Shown: positions 58,122-64,000 of the stretch, in pieces
Layout: each line of letters starts with the position of its first letter
Numbering within the stretch: the stretch's first letter is position 1
From: Sclerotinia nivalis
Lineage: Eukaryota > Ascomycota > Leotiomycetes > Helotiales > Sclerotiniaceae
DNA length: 64,000 nucleotides
Direction: 5' to 3'
Assembly: GCA_029531795.1 (NCBI GenBank)
Contig: JAPEIS010000016.1
Location: forward strand, 1,302,001 to 1,366,000
Position numbers and translations under genes: made by a program
The notes under the pieces: generated by a model
Database searches by the model: none
What the model saw: the letters and a program-made list of their open reading frames with translations, nothing else
Told to the model about the DNA's origin: nothing

Positions 58122-59837
58122 CTTGCCGGCGCTGTACGCCCCAGACTTAATGTCTGACTGGTGTCGGGGGTGTTCACAGGAACTGCTGCACAGTCAGATA
58201 GTATCCACGTGGATATGGTAAGTTACTTGATATACTTCGTACGAACAGAGCTTCGCTAATGGGAATCACAAAATATAAAGAATGGCGTCTCCACTTGAAA
58301 TATGGGCCTTTGCCTGTCTTCCTTTAAACGTTTACAATGATTGGGAAAGTACTTATCTGCAAAGTGGACAAAAGACTGGGTCTAAAGGAGACCTTCATGA
58401 CGAATACTGCGTGTTCACCACAACCATTAACCAGGGTCCGAAAATGGAAGATCAAGGTTCAACGCTGATACACTTACGAATGTAACGCAAGGTCCATGAG
58501 CGTGCTGTCTGTTTGCCAATAATTTTTTGGGAGCACCTCGTGCTAGCTAAGGACTGGAATATACCCTACAGCCAATTTCATGACGGGGTCGACAAAGAAG
58601 CTTTTCTCGGGGTGATGTCAGTACTATAGGGGCTAAATCCACTCCAAGATATGAACCTATCGCGGTCCTTGCGGATAATCTACCAAATTTCCACAGTTCC
58701 TGTCTAGGGACTTTCGATTTAGTGGAATGAGCTTAGGCGTGTTTGAAAAAAGGTTTACTCTGGAATAGTCGTCGGTTGCGGTTACAGTGGAACCGCTGCC
58801 GGGATTCGACCAGGACATGATTCGATCCATATGCCTGAGTTATAATGTGGAGGCAAAGAGCGAGAGAACAAACGTCAAAACTCGGTGAACTGAGGTGGAC
58901 AATCACAAATATGGAATAGAGTTTTGCGGGATGAACTGCTTGCACTGCCTAATGGAGTATGATTTCAATAAAACTGGAGCAAAATTAAAGCAAACATTGA
59001 AGTGGAGTGGCCCACTCAGAGAGTTTCTCCCAATCAGATATTCTGATTTTTTGGTAAGGTGATTTCCCAATTAGCCGAGTTTTGACGGTACTCAGAGTCT
59101 TAGAGACCATTGAATTCCAAAGGCTGTGGCGAATGTCTACTGGGAGAATTATTTTACTTGACACGAAGAATATCCTTCTCAATAGACTGTGGTTTAAGCG
59201 CCGTAGCCGGATATTTTGCTAGGTACAGGGGATATGGAGTTCATCCGTCAAGTTAGCAACTAAACTATAGAGTCAGTCCATTGTCAATCTCCTACTCCGT
59301 ATGGTTCGCTTCTGTATACCCGTCAATACTAGGAAGCCGTATTAAAAGCTACAGCCTGAAATAGAATTTCAAATTGTAAATGGGGAATTCCCGTAGGGAG
59401 CCGCCGCAACGGTTTCCAAGGATATTAATGCGGCTTCCAGGGTCCCCTGATAGAATACAGGGAACATTGCAAGGGCCAGGTTATCAGCCCCGCAATTCAT
59501 ATTTGAAATCTCCTGAGAGAAGCTTCTCTTGGCTCTCCATGACTCTCGAGTCTCCCACGCGTGGATAGCAGGGTTAAAATTTGTCTGTTTGCGCTTATGC
59601 AGAGAGTAGGAGTGTACACAATGCACAACGAGTTGTGACAAGTAGGATTGACAGCTTGATACTTCCATATCTAGCCATGATATTATCAAATGGAAGAATA
59701 GCGGGAAGTTCGGACTAAAACTGTCAGTTCCAGTGGATAGACTCTTCCTTCATCTTGCAACGCATAGCTCCATGAACCTAGAACCACAGGCATGGTAAGG
59801 ACATTTGACCCATATGTAATTAATATTATGTCCTTAA
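58122..59837. other. Intergenic, no intact gene
   Basis: 1.7 kb upstream of the seven-helix gene and left of the hAT element. The best frame is minus 59689-59369 (106 codons) with no recognised motif. It may include old decayed sequence. Confidence 0.35.
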
Positions 59838-62137
59838 AACCTCACCAGGGCTGGGCACCTGTACCCTACTCGGGATATTTGACCCCTATAGGGTATTTAC
59901 CCTACTCTGTAGAGGTAGAGCAGGATGATTACTTTATAAAACCAGGGGGTACGGGTTTACCCTTGGGTATATATCAGGTGATCGTCTAATTATAATTATC
60001 TGAATTTAAGGTTATCCCTAACTATAATAATCATTACTATAATTAGATTCAATATATCAAATAATAATAATAAGAAATTTTCGTATTATCTCTACTATCT
60101 CATTGTCTTTATTTTTGTAAGTTCAATCAATTCTAATAATCAATTATATTGATTAATATCAATAAATCATTATGGATAAGCTAGATTTGTTTACCAATTC
60201 GTATTTGCAATATAATAATACATTTATTAGATCTATTGAACAAAATATACCTTTTCCTTTCAGCAATACTAATAATAAACGTTCTAGGCAATTTACCGAC
60301 GATATATTATAATGTTTACAATCAACTCCTTATCCGATCGATATACCTTTATTTGGATTTACGAATGCTTTTATATTCAAAGATTCTGAATCTCTTTATT
60401 TACAGAAGGTTCTCCAAAATCCTAGATATACGATTATAATACAAATTAAATGTATTCAATTAGAATACATCTTCTTTAAAAATATCCTTCGAGCTTTTAA
60501 CAGTATTAATAACTACAAAATTCATTATCGCAAAAAGCATTCTGAGATTCCAATCTCTGAAGTAGAACAACAAGTACAAAAAGCTCTTAGAATTGAATTT
60601 GAAAATAATTCTAAAGTATTCTTTGCTTTGTCAAAAACAACAAAAGATCAATATCATTATCAATATCGCTATCTTCTTTTATAGCTTATTATCAAAAACA
60701 ATCTTCCTTTTAGTATTATAGATCAAATACAGTTCAACGATCTCATGAAATTCGTTGCTTTTACTTTTAAGAATGTTTTCTATTGTCAACTAATAAAAAA
60801 TCTCAAAGAGGATTTCGAAATTGTAAAACAAACTAAAAAAGCAAAGCTTCAAAAGCATATAGAATCTGATGAACGATTTGTATTAACTACAGATGAATGA
60901 TCAAGATACAATCGATTAGATTATATTACAATTACTATCCATTATATTATTGTTTTTAGTATTTTTCAATAAAACATCTTCGATATTATTGAACTTATTG
61001 ATCTTTTATATATTAGCAAATATTTAATATAAAAGCTTTTCGATATTATAAAGGATTTCGGTATTACAAAGGCTATTCTTTTGATTATATATGATAATAC
61101 TAATTGTAATGATATTATACTTAATCATTTTGAAAGGATAATAAAGGCTAAATATAGTCAACTTTCTAAAGAAGAGTAAGCTTACCATTTTCTCCATTTC
61201 AATCGAAAGAATAGAAACGTTCGATGTTCTATATATATAAATAATATTATTGTTCAAACAGATTAGTTTTACTTTTCATCTCTTTTTTTTTGGATACAAA
61301 TATTAATGAAAATATAGATTTAAATACATTAAAATCCGAACCTTCCGAAAATCGACATATCTACAAATTCGAACCCAACAAAACTACCAACTCTTATTCT
61401 CGAGATATTCAAGCTTGCTTAATGCTTTTCAAGTTTTGTAGCATTTGTTTAATCTTTAAGAATAAAAAAAAGTTTCGAATTATTTTTAAAAAGCAATATC
61501 GTATATACAATCTAAAATACTATCGTCTTCTTATCGATATATCTATCCAATAGAATTCTATAAATGATATACTTTCAGAAGCTTTATATCAAGAAAAGCC
61601 GATTACAATTGTATTAGCTATTTAAATATAGGATAAATCCATCAAGGAAAACCTATCTCTTTCTGATAATAATTGAACTACTTTCAAAGAATTAAAAAGG
61701 TTTTTTGAATGTTTTCATTTACCTACAACGAAAGTGTAAATTGATATTTACTCAATATTCCAAAACTCTATTCCAAATTATATCCTTCTTATTCAATAAA
61801 TACACAAAATATCGACAGACCAGAATCATCCTACTTTTTAAATTGCTACCCTAATTGTCTTCGAAATTCTCAAGAAATATTACAATAAAACTATAGAAAT
61901 ATATCATTCATAAATTACCATTGCTTTCGATCCTCGATACAAATTTGAATTAATCAAATATCTTTACGAAGCAAAAGATAAAACTTATTCTCTAGTATAT
62001 CAACGCGCTATTATCTATATCCAAACAATATTCAGTAAATATCAAAAACGCATTACCAAAATTCGAATTTATAATGAACAAAAGCTTAAAGATGGATACG
62101 ATAGCAATAATGTTTTCGAAGATCTTCCTTTTATAAC

Positions 62138-62379
62138 TGTCGGTACGACTCTGTGATCGTCGTATCCGATAGAAATGATCAAAACGTTTATGATCGTATT
62201 GAGGTTATTCACAAAAGAGATTCCCGTGAGGGCGTTTGGATTGCTACGCAATTGACCCCTAAATTAAAGGTTATATTGCGCATCAAGGTTCGAAAGAACC
62301 ATTGAGTGCGAATGGCCTCAATATAGAAGCCTTCGCTTAAGTGAGGATCACATGCTTTAAGAGCACGTGAATACCAACA
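62138..62379 (+). mobile_element. Solo LTR nested in the hAT element, 242 bp
   Basis: Begins TGTCGGTACGAC and ends AATACCAACA (TGTCGGTA against TACCAACA), flanked by ATAAC at 62133-62137 and 62380-62384. It interrupts the transposase reading between VFEDLPF and TENDFTFDTF. Its composition is less AT-rich than the surrounding transposase, which suggests it came after most of the RIP-like decay. Confidence 0.85.
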
Positions 62380-62913
62380 ATAACAGAAAATGATTTCACT
62401 TTTGATACATTTGCTGATTTCGATCGAATTATACCTCCTCGAAATGTACAAACATTAACTATTGATTCAGAATTAGATCGATATTTAACAGTACCCTATT
62501 TACTATGTATTGAAACGATCTACAAAGATATTATCAAATGATAGCTAAAGCATCGATATAATTTCCTTATTCTATTTCAAATATGAAAAGATTATTCTGT
62601 TATTCCAGTTACATCAACTCCTTCAAAACATATTTTTAGTATTACTGGATTATTAATTACCAAACAAAGAACTAGTCTTTCCAATGATACTATTAGATAT
62701 ATACTTTGTTTATATTCATAAAAGATTCTTCCAAATAAAAAAGAAACAGAAAATATAGAGATTATTGATATTGATAATAATAATAATGATGATAACGATA
62801 ACAATAATGATATTGAAATGGTTATTACATTTTCTAGCCCAACCTTTGAAGAACGATATATTGTATCACAGAGGCAACAGACAGGACAACAGGAATCACT
62901 TTTATTAATAAGA

Positions 62914-63071
62914 CGTAGCTCGAAGAGCTACGTTTCTATAGAAGGAACGGTTCCTTAAATACATTTATGTGTAGCGCTAGCCCCGACCGGGGCTAGCCTA
63001 CACTTATCCGAGGTCCGACTCCTATGGGTCGGAACCCGAGCGGTCTCCGTATACCATATACGGGGACCCCG
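62914..63071. repeat. GC-rich cluster of five hairpins inside the hAT element
   Basis: Five consecutive inverted repeats: 62914-62932 (8-bp stem, cgtagctc/gagctacg), 62942-62956 (7-bp, aaggaac/gttcctt), 62969-63003 (15-bp stem with one bulged C, gtgtag-gctagcccc / ggggctagc-ctacac), 63014-63033 (6-bp, tccgac/gtcgga) and 63042-63068 (11-bp with one G-T pair, ggtctccgtat/atacggggacc). The cluster splits the end of the transposase frame, with LLLIR before it and IEEVKTKEE after it. A possible short duplication (gac) flanks it. It does not look like an LTR (no TG...CA ends). Confidence 0.7.
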
Positions 63072-63595
63072 TGACATATTGAAGAAGTTAAAACAAAGGA
63101 AGAAAGAGAGGTAGCTGAAACAATATATCAAGTTCAAGAATATCAGGTTATAAAGAATTGGAAGGCTGTAAATCAAAGAAGGCAAAATCATAGGATTATA
63201 ACTCTAAAATGTATTCAAGAAGAATTTTTAGAATGAAAAAATAATATATCTTTATTTCAACTCAATTTGGATTATACTTTGTAACATCAACAATTATAAT
63301 TTAGACTTCATATTATAATGCATTTAATCTATTTTGGATAGGACTTTATAAACTTATAAATAATATTTTTCTTTATTCCTTTTTCTCTTTATTACTTTAT
63401 CTTTTTTATCCCCTTTGTTTTTATCCTTCCAAAAAACTATTTTATATACTAAACCCAACGGATATACCCATACCCTTCGATATTTTGTAGAGTATTTACC
63501 CTACCCCATTAAGGGGTAACAAAATGATCGCCCGCCGGGTCCCACCCGGGGTCACCCGGGGTATACCCTACCCTTTGCCCAACCCTGAACCTCAC

Positions 63596-64000
63596 ATTAT
63601 GTTGAGCTCATGTGGGACCTGGAAATTAATATCTTGCCTCAGAACGAGGAGAATGTAACTTGGAACCTTTGTAGTGTGACGCTGTCATACCGGTAGTGCA
63701 TTTTAATTGCGGACTTCAAACTATACAACGACCCTATGGATATAGCATCCTTCCTGCCACGTTTTAGAGAATATGGATTACTTTTAAGTTCCTGTCGCAA
63801 TGTCTCCGGTTAAAGAGGGCTTCGGCGTTAGAGCCCGTTCTGGTCTCATCTAGATGCGCAAGTGTGTCCCATGAACCGATGATTGCTCCGCAATTGACCC
63901 TACCAAATAGTAATGATTAGCGGAAGACCATGCCTCTTCGATAAGAACTTAAGTCCACTTAGAACTCCTCCTGTGGCCTCACGAGCGGCATATCCAAGTG
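63596..64000. other. Unassigned right end of window
   Basis: GC content is higher than in the hAT element. No open frame, RNA gene or repeat recognised. Confidence 0.35.

Larger units (their letters stand above)
59846..63587 (+). mobile_element. hAT transposon with degenerate transposase (RIP-like)
   Basis: The element is 3742 bp. The left end CAGGGCTGGGCA and right end (reversed) CAGGGTTGGGCA form inverted terminal repeats, and the exact 8-bp AACCTCAC flanks both sides (59838-59845, 63588-63595). Both are diagnostic of hAT. The plus strand carries a decayed transposase starting near 60172 (MDKLDLFTNSYLQ). Recognisable parts are a BED-like segment (NYKIHYRKKHSEIP), the DDE-region start LTTDE-stop-SRYNRLDYITITIHYI at about 60880-60960, RKNRNVRCSIYINNIIVQ, ITIAFDPRYKFELIKYL, and the hATC dimerisation block near 62600 (SVIPVTSTPSKHIFSITGLLITKQRTSLS). 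Many stops stand where Trp (TGG) or Gln (CAA/CAG) is expected. The interior is strongly AT-rich. The copy cannot encode an active protein. Confidence 0.9.

Noticed and set aside
1..64000. CRISPR array, operons, prophage or bacterial-type features
   Set aside because: Spliced genes and fungal families show a eukaryotic nuclear sequence; the tandem repeats present are satellites without unique spacers.

Overview
The window is nuclear DNA of a filamentous ascomycete. Its protein-coding genes carry short GT-AG introns (about 45-150 nt), many with CTAAC-like branch sites. The gene set is fungal: HET-domain protein, kynurenine 3-monooxygenase, Pth11-like seven-helix protein, Rtc5, Rcf1 and a FunK1 kinase relic. 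Several mobile-element relics show tryptophan codons turned into stops, as repeat-induced point mutation (RIP) would do. The style of the genes and intergenic DNA suggests Leotiomycetes (Botrytis/Sclerotinia relatives), but that placement is inference from memory and was not searched.

Layout. 1-5.8 kb is gene-poor: a broken hypothetical gene, a truncated Ras-like GTPase that runs into a tRNA-Ala(AGC), and two solo LTRs 56 bp apart. 5.8-13.5 kb is a conserved housekeeping block: PRP17/CDC40 (splicing), ERV14/cornichon (ER export), methionine aminopeptidase 1, and divergently from it kynurenine 3-monooxygenase. 13.8-18.9 kb is a gene graveyard: a GC-rich block with a decayed minus-strand gene and a decayed SANT/Myb-like gene, then a FunK1 kinase relic with four in-frame stops at conserved tryptophans. 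18.9-29.2 kb is accessory: a P450, a 236-bp inverted-repeat MITE, two or three secreted proteins, another solo LTR, and an unrecognised 554-residue protein. 29.4-31.9 kb is a long AT-rich gap with a hexanucleotide satellite and two more solo LTRs.

31.9-51.9 kb is a second conserved block: amino-acid permease, full-length ABCC transporter, Memo-like protein, secreted or membrane-anchored amidohydrolase, threonine dehydratase (ILV1), Rcf1 and Rtc5. 52.6-58.1 kb holds a HET-domain gene and a rhodopsin-like seven-helix membrane protein, separated by about 2 kb of simple sequence. 59.8-63.6 kb is one complete but dead hAT transposon with terminal inverted repeats and an exact 8-bp target duplication. 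It has been invaded by a solo LTR (exact 5-bp duplication) and by a GC-rich cluster of five hairpins.

Exon structures were worked out by eye from splice signals and reading phase; for all genes given with exon lists the exon lengths sum to a multiple of three. I see no clearly new biological system. The most unusual items are the five-hairpin insertion, the set of very short TG...CA elements with 5-bp duplications but no internal parts, and the Ras-like gene that ends in the tRNA.
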